Translations under genes and position numbers: made by a program
Shown: piece by piece, positions 9,860 to 19,469 of the stretch
How the letters are laid out: the number at the start of each line of letters is the position of its first letter
Position numbering within the stretch: the stretch's first letter is position 1
Notes under the pieces: model-generated
Seen by the model: the letters and a program-made list of their open reading frames with translations, nothing else
What the model was told of the DNA's origin: nothing
The model's database searches: none
Source: Paramacrobiotus richtersi
Lineage: Eukaryota > Tardigrada > Eutardigrada > Parachela > Macrobiotidae
Direction: 5' to 3'
NCBI GenBank assembly: GCA_034698045.1
Contig: JAQGAU010000213.1
Location: 1 to 34,270 of the forward strand
Length of the DNA stretch: 34,270 nucleotides

Positions 9860-12800
9860 ATGAAGCGTACCCGGCACTGCTGCTTGGCATTGCCGATCTG
9901 TTGTATACATTCGTGTTACTGTTTCGCAGGGATATTGGATTTATCTGTTCCTATTCCTGCGTACAGTGTGGAGTACCAGGGGCACCATATTAAAATCTTC
10001 AAAGATGCACCCGAGCCGTCTCATCCGTCGTTCTATTACACTCCTGCATGCGTTCTCTATCCTAACGGTATAATTTTTACGAACAAGAATCCGAATCCAC
10101 AGTACTTTACGATAAAGATCGGATTGTGGGACGAAGAATATACCCGTCACATTGAGTCATATTTGATCCAAAGAACGGGAATACAGCATCCGGATATCCG
10201 ACCAGTTCTCTTCGAATGGATGCGCATTGACACCATCGACAACTGGCAAATCAGTCAGATCGGAACTAAATGGAAATATATCGCCAATCATCCAAAAGTG
10301 GCCTCGTTCCGCATCCGCTGTTGGACTCAACGTTCCTGTGATGAAATGGAAGAATCGCTCGCCACAGACAGTGAACAATTTGTATCAAACATTCACCTGG
10401 CTTTTGCATATCATCTGCCTAACAGAACAAAGTCAACTGTCGCAATCCAAAGAGACCATTTGCAGGCATCGCAGACTTTTCAGTCAATAAGCGGCCGGTT
10501 CCCGGACGCCAGTTATGTCTACCTACAGAAATCAGATTTTGACGACCTTGTGCGGGAAGTACTGAAAGAAAGTGTGATATCGAAATTCCATGACGACGAT
10601 TTCGTAGACGATGATCAGATTGATTCTCTGCTGCGAGAATATTCGAGGAAACTTCTCCATAACACTACATCAACGGCGCACTTCACCGATTCAATGTGGA
10701 ATGTCACGTACTGGAATGATGAATCACAGCGGCCTGACGTGAAAGCCAAAGACCATGAAACGCTGTTTGGTAACGGCAAAAACTGGCTGAAAAGAGTCAT
10801 GAGAGGTGACAACGTCACCAGTGAGACGGGAATCTCTGAGTTAGCGCCGAACGTTGCCGCAGCCATTGCCGAATTACGAACGGGTAAAGGTCACGTGCAG
10901 TGGAGTGGCAGTGACATTGTCATCAAGTCCTTCAAGTTGTGGTGTGTCGCATTGGGCGCTCTTCGCGGAGAGAGCAGTTTAGGAACGTTTTCCATTTGGG
11001 CCACGAAACGGTCAGCCGACTATCTAACAGCTGCGCATTTTGTCAACAGAAACAGTGCTACTGAATCACTGAGCGTCACGGTGGAAAGCGGCGCTGATAT
11101 TAGCCATCGCAACAACACGTTCGGCAAAATGTCTCAAATGGTCGCAAATCTTACAGGTAAAGTAGCTGACACCTGAAGCAGACTAGCGTGCTTTTGTATG
11201 TTAGAACGGAAAACCAACAACAACTGCAACTGATTAGGTTCGAAATTGCATGACTGCAAGCGCAAGGTTTCCTGTATCGTGCATCTTAGAGTCAGCCTTT
11301 AAAAACGACAGTTGTGAGTCTTGTGACCAAACTGCACACGAGAACGTGCTTCTAACGTGAGCTACACTTTTGTACTCACTTTTGGTGGAGGTGATAAGTA
11401 CGACCGCGGACTTTCCCGCAGCGCGCTAACTTTCTTAATCAGAATATGGAAATCTAGAAGATTTCAGGCTGCTGAGCAAGCTCCTAAAGTGATGACCATA
11501 ATCGTAAGTTTTATTGATAGAACCTATTAAAAAATGCACACCGTCGGCCTGACACTAGATTCTTCGCTAACGGCTGGAATAGTAAGAAAAAATAAATTAA
11601 CTTTGGCTCCAGCTGCATGTTCTGCACCTTATAATGGGGGCGGTATTGCGGGTTTGACTGAACACTCGGCGATGGGGGGTAGGGGGCGGGCTTCTTTTCG
11701 AATGCAACTGTCACATTGACAACACAAGTATTACGCAGCTGACCTGTTAACCGGTTCGTATAGAGCGAAGAAATACAGAAGTAAGATAAGCAACTGACCG
11801 TTAGCATTGCTAAGGGTCAGTTGCTTATCTTACTCGCGTGCAAGTACGTGCAAGTTTAACTTCCCCGTCGATTTCGACGGGGAAGTTAAACTTGCACGCG
11901 AGTAAGATAAGCACTTGACTGTTGGCTAATGTGAATTTTCCGAACAGGTTTACTTTTCAAATTAAAAAGGGTAAACTTTGTGCATAAGTACAGACTATTG
12001 CTACAGAAGCTTTACTGTTCAAAAAAAATCGTAAAAATTTTTAATGGTGTCAGTCCATGTTGCCGGTTGGTAATCTAGTATAAAATTCAGACGGGTACCA
12101 TACCTTTCGAATTCGTTACTCTGGTAAGAAGATTTCCCTTCCCGGCTCTGATGTAAAATCGATTACTTAGTTTTCGCTAAGCTAGAAGTAACTGTCCACG
12201 TTGCATTGCAGACTTGGACACAGCCAGATGCCTCGCACTCGAACTCAAAAGATTTGTTAATGCGACATGGCTCCTGAGAGACGCTGACACTTTGTGGTCT
12301 CTTAATCACACCGTAATTGCTGCTAATGTACGTAGCATGCTGGACAGCGTATCGGCAGAGTTGACTGCAACAACAAACTCATTCGGCGAAATCTCTCTGT
12401 TTCTGCCCAAGAGAAACGGTCTCCAGTTGGCAGTTACCTTCGGGGTGGCAGGATACTATCCGATTAGTCTCCGATGTGTGCAACTGGATGGGGAATCGGA
12501 TTCAGTTACCACGTTCATGGAGCCGTTACTGTTCATTTCCAGGCGCTTTACCGGATCGGGAACAGCTACGGGAACGCTTTGCAACTCTTCAAAAGACAGC
12601 ACGGTTCTACAAGGCGTAAAATTGGATTTCCGGAGCGATATGAGCAGTCACAGCGGTACTGTGGTGGATAGTGTGACGACGTCCGCAAAAGGCGTTTGGA
12701 GCGCGACCCTTCCTGGAGGGCATTACACAGTGACAGCATCCACGAGCGGCTACATAACACTGCCTTTCACCGTTATTATTCTTGGTGGGAAAAGCAGACA

Positions 12801-13068
12801 GTATGGCGATACGGGACTGTCGCCGGTGTTAGACAGTGGCGGAATTCGAATTTTATCACAAAGAGGGGGGTCTAGGAGTTTAGCGCTCCCTATCCATGTT
12901 CGAGGACCGATCGAAGGGAAATCCCAACGCGCCCACACGTATGTTGCAAGTAGAGTCTTTGCGCGTAGTTTCGTGCGCTACGAAGTCAATTCGTGGGAGA
13001 TCGCGAGCGTCCTAATTGAGAAGCAGCTGGCAGGCATTTACCGCATTAGCGTACCGACTGGTGGTTGA
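9860..13068 (+). CDS. Paralogue A: secreted-type protein with carboxypeptidase-regulatory-like and YfaP-like domains, truncated
   Basis: There are two exons, 9860-11156 and 12212-13068, separated by a 1,055-nt intron (donor ACAG/GTAAAG, acceptor ATTGCAG). The junction codon is G+AC, so phase is kept and the product is 717 aa. The start is ATG; residues 1-25 (Cys-rich and hydrophobic) could be a signal peptide, although an acceptor-like TTTCGCAG inside it leaves room for a different first exon. Residues 25-432 are an unrecognised region with many Asn-x-Ser/Thr sites. Residues 548-623 resemble a carboxypeptidase-regulatory-like beta-sandwich (TTSAKGVWSATLPGGHYTV, then SGYI). From about 640 a YfaP/DUF2135-like domain begins (HVRGPIEGK). 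It ends early because one base is missing near 13047-13060 relative to paralogue B; the rest of the domain stays open in another frame to 13271. Function is unknown; these folds are usually extracellular binding modules. Confidence 0.7.
11780..11919. repeat. Compound palindrome (foldback element) inside the intron of paralogue A
   Basis: Two inverted repeats share one arm. The first has 26-nt arms at 11780-11805 and 11809-11834 with a 3-nt centre and one mismatch. The second has arms 11816-11871 and 11874-11919, nearly perfect except for a 10-nt bulge around 11841-11850 in the left arm and a small mismatch at the ends. Intron transcripts could fold into a long hairpin. A degenerate second copy lies at 33306-33374, so this is a mobile or dispersed unit and not a local accident. 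No transposase or clear target duplication is visible. Confidence 0.85.
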
Positions 13069-13380
13069 TTACTGAACAACGCAGCGGAACCCTGTGGGAT
13101 ATGGCCAACTCCGGTGGTAGCGTTCAGCTGTACATTGGCAACAAGTTATGGGCGCAGTATTTCGTGCCAAATCGTCGGGGCAATGCTTGGAGTGTGGTCG
13201 AAATCAATGGAACGCACCTAAGAACTATCAACGAGGCGAAAACCGTAACCAGCATGGAGGATGTACATTAATCCACGACTGAGGAAATGCTTGTACAACG
13301 CTTCACATTCACCGGATTACAATATCTTTCTTGATGAACAAGAAGTAAAAATTTATTACTGCTGATTGCTGATTATTACT
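13047..13380 (+). pseudogene. Out-of-frame 3' end of paralogue A and its 3' flank
   Basis: The frame 13065-13271 encodes the missing end of the YfaP-like domain: SGTLWDMANSGGSVQLY, then WSVVEINGTHLRTIN. It is offset by one base from the upstream exon. In paralogue B the corresponding stretch is one base longer and is read in one frame across this point (GIYRVIISNWHLICEARSG), so the offset in A is a deletion and not an intron. Sequence similarity to B and C continues past the stop to about 13380, showing that the 3' UTR was duplicated with the gene. An AATAAA lies at about 13538. Confidence 0.7.
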
Positions 13381-13690
13381 ACTGCTAATTTCATGCCACA
13401 ATTACTAATTTTGGGAGCCTGAAAATCCTGTTTCAGATTTCTTTGCGGAGAAACGTCCTAGCTTTCTGACTGTACCGTTGGGCGCTACGGAATAATGTTG
13501 CGCGCTGATAAGATTTATTACAATGAGCCGATTTTTTAATAAAGTGTGTCCAAATTCGGTTTAATTGGTTAACATACAAATTTTAAACTTGAAGATAGCG
13601 CAAAAAACCATCTATTCTGGGCTCACTGTCGCAGTTCCCGTAATGTGGTTATGCAGTGACGAGATAAGGCGCATAGTTATACCTTATAAA
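13381..13690. other. Short intergenic stretch
   Basis: Nothing coding is seen. The stretch holds the AATAAA near 13538 that may serve paralogue A, and ends where the dispersed repeat begins. Confidence 0.5.
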
Positions 13691-14139
13691 ACCGACCATA
13701 CACCACCAACCAAAACTCGTCGGTAAGCAAGACTTTTCTCAGGTCTTTGTTGTTGTTTTTCTCTGGTATTCTAGCTCTGTGGATACACTGCGAGATCTTC
13801 CTGCTGTCACGATTCACAAACACTCGTTTGTGATATCCGAACACACACACAACACTAATCAAACCGAAGACTCCGTGCGGACCGTGCCCTATGCTTCCCA
13901 TAGAAAGCCACCACTTCCTACAATACAAGAAGCACACAGACCACAGAATCCAGTCCAAGATGTTACTCACTCTTCAAACTGATCGAATGATGATGTCGCG
14001 AATGAACGTCGCCACAATTATATACCTACTGCGCGATGGTAAAGTCTGATTAGAATGAGAGTGCAGCAAGATCGTACAACACTGCGCATTCAGTAACAGA
14101 ACAGACGGTAAAACAGATGTACAAATACCGTATCACGTC
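13691..14139. mobile_element. Dispersed repeat, copy 1 (non-autonomous, R2-element related)
   Basis: Bases 13691-14088 align along their whole length with 26277-26650, the sequence directly before the R2-type endonuclease frame. Both copies share the start ACCGACCATACACCACCAAC, a hairpin-forming TCACAAAC...GTTTGTGA and the end AGATCGTACAACACTGC. Immediately after, 14107-14139 matches 27546-27578 (26 of 33 bases by eye), which lies in the 3' flank after the endonuclease frame. Copy 1 thus has both ends and lacks the roughly 0.9-kb coding part. No TIRs, RNA polymerase III boxes or clear target duplications were recognised. Confidence 0.7.
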
Positions 14140-14502
14140 GTAGCATTTAAAATAAATCACAAATACCATACTAAAGCAAGATCACCAGCCGTTTCTCGTG
14201 TTTATTGTAGTAATCAGCCGGCGGTTGGCTGAACTGCTTTCGGTCAGCTTGACGCAGTGCGACAAGTGCTCGGTACTGACAAAATTCTCGCCCACCTTGA
14301 TACAGCTGCGCACGTTCCATACCTATATGTATGCTTTCTGAATTTTGTTTTTTTTGCCATCGTTACCGCTGTCTGTTGCCTCGAGGGGGCCTTGCCCCGT
14401 TGCACAGGACAATAAACCACTATTAATACCTACACATGTGACATGTGTATAATATAATGATAATCGACCAGCAACAGAAATGGCGCCGGTGCCACGTCAC
14501 CG
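14140..14502. other. Intergenic stretch, no gene seen
   Basis: No coding or structural signal was found between the dispersed repeat and the JmjC fragment, apart from a T-rich run near 14345-14360. Confidence 0.5.
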
Positions 14503-14641
14503 CCGTACCTGGTGAGGCGCGCCGGCTGGAATGAAGGTGGCGTCGCCCTCGAACTGCACAATGTCGAACTCAGCACGCCCGTCTCCTTGGCCAAACGCCG
14601 GCGTTTCACCCCGTCCAGGAAGGTCTCCTGCATGTGGGGTC
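14503..14641 (-). pseudogene. Fragment of a KDM3/JMJD1-like JmjC histone demethylase, frameshifted
   Basis: Read on the minus strand, one frame gives FLDGVKRRRLAKETGV and a neighbouring frame continues as EFDIVQFEGDATFIPAGAPH then QVR. This is the order seen in the JmjC core of KDM3-family H3K9 demethylases, where the His of the GAPHQV motif is the distal Fe(II) ligand. The two halves need a one-base shift near 14575-14580, and nothing else of the enzyme is nearby, so it is a dead gene fragment. A chance match is unlikely given about 35 consecutive family-like residues. A short real exon spliced to distant exons is possible but would still be frameshifted. Confidence 0.7.
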
Positions 14642-14670
14642 GGGCGCGTCTTCGCCCTCCGCTGGCGTCA

Positions 14671-16215
14671 AACATTCACCTGGCTTTTGCATATCGTCTG
14701 CCGGACACTACGAAGTCAACTGTAAGCGTCCAGAGAGAGCATCTGCAGGCACCACAGGCTTTTCAAACAGTAAACGGACGGTATCCCGAAGCCAGTTTTG
14801 TCTACATGCAGAAGTGAGTTGGTGACAATCTTGTACAGGAAGCACTGGGAAAACGCTTAATGTTGTCATTGCACCTGTTCGGGAACATATGTATCTTTAC
14901 CATACAATCATATTTTTAGCGACAAAGAATGGAAATTGAAATAGAGACTGTTTTCATTATAAAATGTACATGGCCAACTAGTGGCAAGGTATGTTGACGG
15001 TTTTTTTATAGGCACGGTGATGCAGACTAGGCGCGAAGACGCCCTCGAAGCCAAAGCGAATGTCACGTGGCTGATGCGGGACGCTGCTACGTTGTGGTCT
15101 ATTAACAACACGGCGATTGCCACAACTGTACGAAGCATATGGAGGACGGTGTGTTGGAGGTCCAAAAACGTAACGAAACCACAAATTCATTTGGCGAAAT
15201 TTCATTGCTTCTATCAACGAGAAGTGGTCTCCGGGTGGCGGTCACCTTCGAGGTGACCGGTCCCCGGATACTGCCCGATTACTATCCGAGATCTGCAGCT
15301 GGACGAAAACTCGGATGTGACTACCACGTTCATACAGCCTTTACTGTTTATTTCCAGGCGCTTTTCCGGATCGGGAACAGCTAAAGGAACGATTGACGAC
15401 TGGCTAGAATACCGCACTGCTGGGCTACAAGGCGTAAGATTAGATTTCCGGAGCGATATGAACAGCCACACCGGGATTGTGGTGGAAAGCGTGACGACGT
15501 CGGCAGATGGTACCTGGAGCGTGAGCATTCCTGGGGGACATTACACGGTGACAGCGGCCAAGAGCGGCTACATAACGGTGCCATTCACAGTGATCGTCGC
15601 TGGTGGAAAAATTAGACAGTACAGGGTGAGTGGATTGTCACCGATCTTGAACCATGGCGAGATTCGAATTGTTTCACAGCGGGGGATTTCTCTCGGAGTA
15701 CATGGCTGCCCGTCCACGTTTGAGGCCCTATCGAAGGCAAATCTGAACGCGCTCATATACGCGCAAACGAGAAAAAAGTCCGGGGTAGTTTCGTACGGTT
15801 CGAGGGCGATTCGTGGCCATGGGGTGTCGGATCCGTCATAATTGATTAAATTGAGAAGCAGCTGTTTGGCATTTACCGCGTCATCATCTCCAACTGGCAT
15901 CTGATTTGTGAAGCTCGCTCCGGAACCCTGTGGGATATGGCCAACTCGGGTGGTAGCGTCCAGCTGTACACTGACAACAAGTTATGGGCGCAGTATCGTC
16001 CAGGCAATGTGTGGAGGGTCGTTGAAATTAATGGAACCCACCTCAAGACTATCAACGAAGTGTCCACTGCAACCAGCACGAAGCTTAAGGATGTTACTTA
16101 ATCCACTGCCTACGAAATGCAAGCACATGCGATGTTTCAACGTTCACCGGATTACAAGATCTTTTCCTCATGATTAACTAGTAAACATCAAATGCTGCTG
16201 ATTGTTTAGTAAGTC
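14671..16215 (+). pseudogene. Paralogue B: decayed copy of the secreted-protein gene
   Basis: 14671-14860 matches exon 1 of paralogue A around 10387-10580 (NIHLAFAYRLPD versus NIHLAFAYHLPN). There the Ser codon TCA of A is TGA in B, and most of exon 1 is missing. From about 15013 to 16105 it matches exon 2 of A: IQPLLFISRRFSGSGTA, then TTSADGTWSVSIPGGHYTV, then the YfaP-like end SGTLWDMANSGGSVQLY. Lesions relative to A are a two-base insertion near 15685-15700 that shifts frame, CGA to TGA at about 15722, a nine-base insertion bringing TAA at about 15850, and a changed frame near 15160. Similarity continues through the 3' UTR to about 16215. The amount of damage makes it a pseudogene; its 3' part preserves the base missing from A. 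Confidence 0.8.
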
Positions 16216-16559
16216 TCGCACGTTTAAGAAGGGTTTTTAGGTTTGTTTGCGAACAAAGGTCTGTTTCGAGTTTTTGGCTATACGGCTGAGTACATTTGTA
16301 ATAATGTTCACAATAATACTGATTGATTCTGTTCACAATGTCAAGAGCAGGACCCTATACAATTGTGTCAGTATTTGCACAGGCAATGTCATAATATCAT
16401 TGTTAAATCGGTAAACAACATAAGAATTATGATACTAAGCCAAAATACATCTATCACAAACTAATTTCATAATGTAAATTTGATCTAAAAAAGGACGACA
16501 ATCTGTTCAGTTTGGCTAGCGCCGTCATGTATCTGCAACTAGAACACTAAGGCCCTTAA
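16216..16559. other. AT-rich spacer, no gene seen
   Basis: AT-rich sequence between the 3' flank of paralogue B and the second JmjC fragment. No frame, repeat or RNA gene is supported. Confidence 0.5.
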
Positions 16560-16640
16560 ACCACGTAACTGGTGGTGATCGCCGGCTGGAATGAAGATGG
16601 CATCTTCTCGAACTGCACAAAGTCGGGTGAAAGAGCGTAC
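16560..16640 (-). pseudogene. Second KDM3/JMJD1-like JmjC fragment, frameshifted
   Basis: On the minus strand this reads DFVQFE in one frame and EDAIFIPAGDHHQLRGLR in the next, matching the same JmjC segment as the copy at 14503-14641. About 60 bases align between the two copies, and this one lacks a base at the QFE/EDA boundary. The aligned region ends near 16626 on the side towards higher coordinates. Both fragments have the same orientation and lie on either side of paralogue B. Confidence 0.6.
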
Positions 16641-17072
16641 CTGTCTGTCGGCGGTGGCGATATCGGACAGCTCCTCCTCTAGATGACCAATGGCCTTCAG
16701 CAGTACGTGCGGCGCGCCGACTCCGTATACTTAAATAGTCCAGTATGAAAAGCGTTTGTGAAATACTGTAGTGTATAAATGGGATAAGACGGAAATCTTG
16801 ACTGCATTTCGTTATCATCATAACGATTATGTTCACTTGGATTTTCCGTACGCATTGTCTTCTGTTTAATGCCAACGCTGATATCATATCGCTAGCGTGA
16901 CCTATATCGGAAATCGGCGAATGCGTTCATTTTATAGAAAAGCTATAAATGCTCACTACATATATGGAACCGGTAGCGCCGGTCTGGCAAAGTTGTTACC
17001 AATTCGGCGTAATGATCGTACAGCGTCGTAACACGACGATTTGCAATGTTCCAACAGCGATAACTTTCGCTT
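16641..17072. other. Upstream region of the kinase gene
   Basis: No gene is supported. A minus-strand open stretch encoding LEEELSDIATADRQ lies next to the JmjC fragment but I cannot assign it. The kinase promoter should be here; no core element is convincing. Confidence 0.4.
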
Positions 17073-18147
17073 ATGATCATCGGGACCCGTGGTAGTTTGT
17101 TGCGGTGTTCAGATAGTTGCAAAGGAATGGACGAAGCAGGTGCCCTCATTATGTGTTCTGGAGATTCCTCTTTAAAGTACTCCAAAGCTGAATTTATTGG
17201 GCGTGGAACATTTGGACTGGTCTTCAAAGCAAAGGTGGAAGAACAAATGAGGGAGTCCCACTCGAAAGATGTCGACCTAGAAATCCGGACTACCGACAAC
17301 CAGAACGAGTACGTTGCAATAAAAGAGATTACCTTCATCAATAGAGACATGGAAAGGGTGCTTAGCGATAAAGAACAGCAGCCAAAGAAGTCGATTCGCC
17401 GCCGCTGGAAATCGCTAACCGAGCTTAAGCATGTTAATGTTCTTCCATATTATCAAATCCAGATCAGAAAAGACCGTTACAATGGTACTGTTAGCATTGC
17501 AATGGAATACGTCCCAGGTAAGTATTAACGGTTTCTATTCTATATATGCACTGCACTTGCTGCGTCGCATGTATTACATTCTCTGCTTAGGCGGTGATTT
17601 AGCCTCGCTGTTTAAAGAAATATTGCTGGGAAAAGCCAAATTAAATGCGGATGACATGATTTTGTACATTACACAACTGGCTGGTGGTTTGGAGTATCTA
17701 CACCAGCAATATATTATGCATGGAGATGTCAAACCAGCCAACGTTTTAAAGAAGCCTCTCATGCCGTCGGGCTGGAGACTACTTATTGCTGACTTGGACG
17801 ATTGTGCAGAAATGGAGCAAAGTGTCACACAGTCTGCAGATGTCACTCACGTTGCCGGCACTGCCAGATACATGGCTCCAGAAATGGCTGCTCGCTTTTT
17901 AAAACAGGACAAAAGAAAGCCTGGCAGGAAAGCCGATGTATGGAGTCTGGGTTGTATTATATTAGATATGGCAAGCTTCTTAGCCGGAAATACAGACAAA
18001 CTGATGGAGAAAAGGAGCTTATTTCGCACGGAAACCTTCGCCGTTACGGAATCTGCAACAAGTGGACAGATTTTGTTTAAGATAGCAGATGTCTATGTGC
18101 CAGTGATTCCTGCGTTAGTCCCGAAGCACCTGGAAATCCTTATCTAG
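17073..18147 (+). CDS. Divergent Ser/Thr protein kinase, truncated by TAG
   Basis: Two exons, 17073-17517 and 17591-18147, are joined across a 73-nt intron (donor CAG/GTAAGT, acceptor CTGCTTAG) in phase, giving VPGGDLASLF. Start is ATG 17073; Met19 is an alternative. Kinase landmarks: glycine loop GRGTFG at 43-48, catalytic Lys84 in VAIKEI, catalytic loop HGDVKPANV at 192-200 (Asp194, Lys196, Asn199), GTARYMAPEM with the APE at 244-246, and KADVWSLGC with Asp264. The magnesium-binding DFG is replaced by Asp216-Leu-Asp. Gly is normally invariant there, so activity could be weak or altered, though the metal-binding Asp remains. The extra Gly in HGD (normally HRD) is seen in some active kinases. 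Translation stops at residue 333, before the last helical subdomain. The substrate is unknown; the layout is loosely like STE/MAP3K-type kinases. Confidence 0.85.
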
Positions 18148-18279
18148 GGATGCATTTCGGCAAACGTATCAGACAGATTCACCGCTGCTGCCGTGAATGA
18201 GTACTCCACCGCACTGTGGAATCACGGTCCGAAACGCTATAAAATGGCACTCCAAGGTGTGGTTGCTGCCTGCCGCTAG
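18148..18279 (+). pseudogene. C-terminal kinase subdomain XI after the in-frame stop
   Basis: Directly after TAG 18145-18147 the same frame continues as GCISANVSDRFTAAAVNEYS to a second stop at 18277-18279. G-C-x(6-8)-D-R-x-T-A is the conserved end of a protein kinase domain, with the structural Arg in DRFTA. The TAG therefore interrupts a domain that was once continuous, at a place where a Lys or Gln codon would be one base away. This favours a recent nonsense mutation or a sequence error; no intron covers the stop. Confidence 0.75.
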
Positions 18280-18890
18280 TCACACGCAACAAGATACTGG
18301 CGCCTGACAGGTTGAACAACTGACCTTTTTCATTTTGCAACGATTCGAGCGTAGCAACTGTCGGTTGCCAATTGTTCACAAAATTCCCAATAATAGTAAG
18401 AATAATTATGGTATGGCTTACTTAATTTCCCCACCGTCCGGAATTCTTGTTTTGAACCAATTATCCAGAAACGTGTTTAACTGCTAAAACCGTCCGGACA
18501 GAAACCCCGTCCACCGGACACTTTTTCCCCGCAACAGCTAAAACCTTCCGCAGGGCCGAACAAACGTCCGGCGTAAATTTTGCCAACCCATGTTTTTAAC
18601 CCCGGCGAGCCCTCAGGCGCTCCGCCTGGCCCGAACACTTTTCCCTGATGTGTACAACCCTAATACTCCTGAATAAAATTGCGCTTCTCTAAAATGCAGA
18701 ACTTTCCTGCATAACTTTCAGACTTCAGTCTAATGATAACCATTTCTATATTCAAATATTGAAGTTAAATCATCTGTGATGCTTTATTATAACTGTAACG
18801 TTAGCTCAGTGAATTGCTGAAGTACTACATAATTACGTACAAGAGTAAGAAAACTACACTGTACAGTAGTTCGCTGGGACGGCTGGGTTT
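18280..18890. other. Intergenic stretch with scattered GTCCGG motifs
   Basis: No gene. 18430-18640 is richer in CCG than its surroundings and repeats short GTCCGG-type motifs four times without a fixed period. AATAAA at about 18673 could be a polyadenylation signal for the kinase. Confidence 0.4.
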
Positions 18891-19469
18891 ATGCCACTCT
18901 TTAGTCGTTATATCTGCACCGGAGCTTTTACGCGTGCTGGTTTGCTGGAACAAGAAACATGCAACTCTTTGCAGAACTGCTTTCAAAATGGACAAAACGG
19001 TCGGTTTGGTTTTGTAGAACGGTACGGGAACAACAATCGGATAAAAAACATTCATCAGAATGACAGAAAGGAGGCCCGAATCAAAAAGCTCACGAAGCAA
19101 GACATTGGTCCACCAACGAACCCAGTGTATGTATTTATGTGTTGACATCACGTATGGTTAAAGCTGTTCAGTAACGTCATTTCATCGGGTTACAATGCTT
19201 GGAAAACATTTGCTATCTACGTATACTTCGCTTTTACGATCATCCTTTTCTTTTGCAGTCATCTTGCGCACGCTGGGTGGTCCGTATCTAGACAAGAGCA
19301 CGAGGACAAATCCGCTAGCACGTCCGACGCGGCCAGAATACGCTTCATCCGCGACATCATTCACGAACTTGGAGGGAAGAATGCCGAAAATGATGGCAAT
19401 CCGCCAATTAAGTTGGTGGAGATCCCGTACCGCGGCTTTGCTCCCGGCCCCAGTTTATACGACTTTTGA
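18891..19469 (+). CDS. WASP-like fragment: basic region, CRIB/GBD motif
   Basis: Two exons, 18891-19126 and 19259-19469, surround a 132-nt intron (donor CCAGT/GTATGT, acceptor TTTTGCAG); the split Val codon keeps phase and gives 148 aa. An acceptor-like CTTTGCAG at about 18974 means the first exon could begin there instead of at the ATG. RIKKLTKQDIGPPTNP, then VHLAHAGW, matches the basic segment plus Cdc42/Rac-binding CRIB motif of WASP/N-WASP (I-x-x-P-x4-x-H-x2-H-x-G). Next, DAARIRFIRDIIHELGG resembles the helix of the GTPase-binding domain that folds on the C-terminus in the inactive state. The CRIB Phe is replaced by Pro-Val. There is no WH1 domain, no proline-rich region and no WH2/VCA output within reach, so Arp2/3 activation cannot be coded here. 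It is either part of a larger split gene or a remnant. Confidence 0.55.

Noticed and set aside
9860..9930. Firm signal-peptide call for paralogue A
   Set aside because: The N-terminus is unusually Cys-rich and contains an acceptor-like TTTCGCAG, so it is kept only as a possibility in the gene entry.
18430..18640. GTCCGG-rich block as a tandem repeat or regulatory array
   Set aside because: The motif spacing is irregular and copies are only six bases; chance in a GC-richer patch is sufficient.
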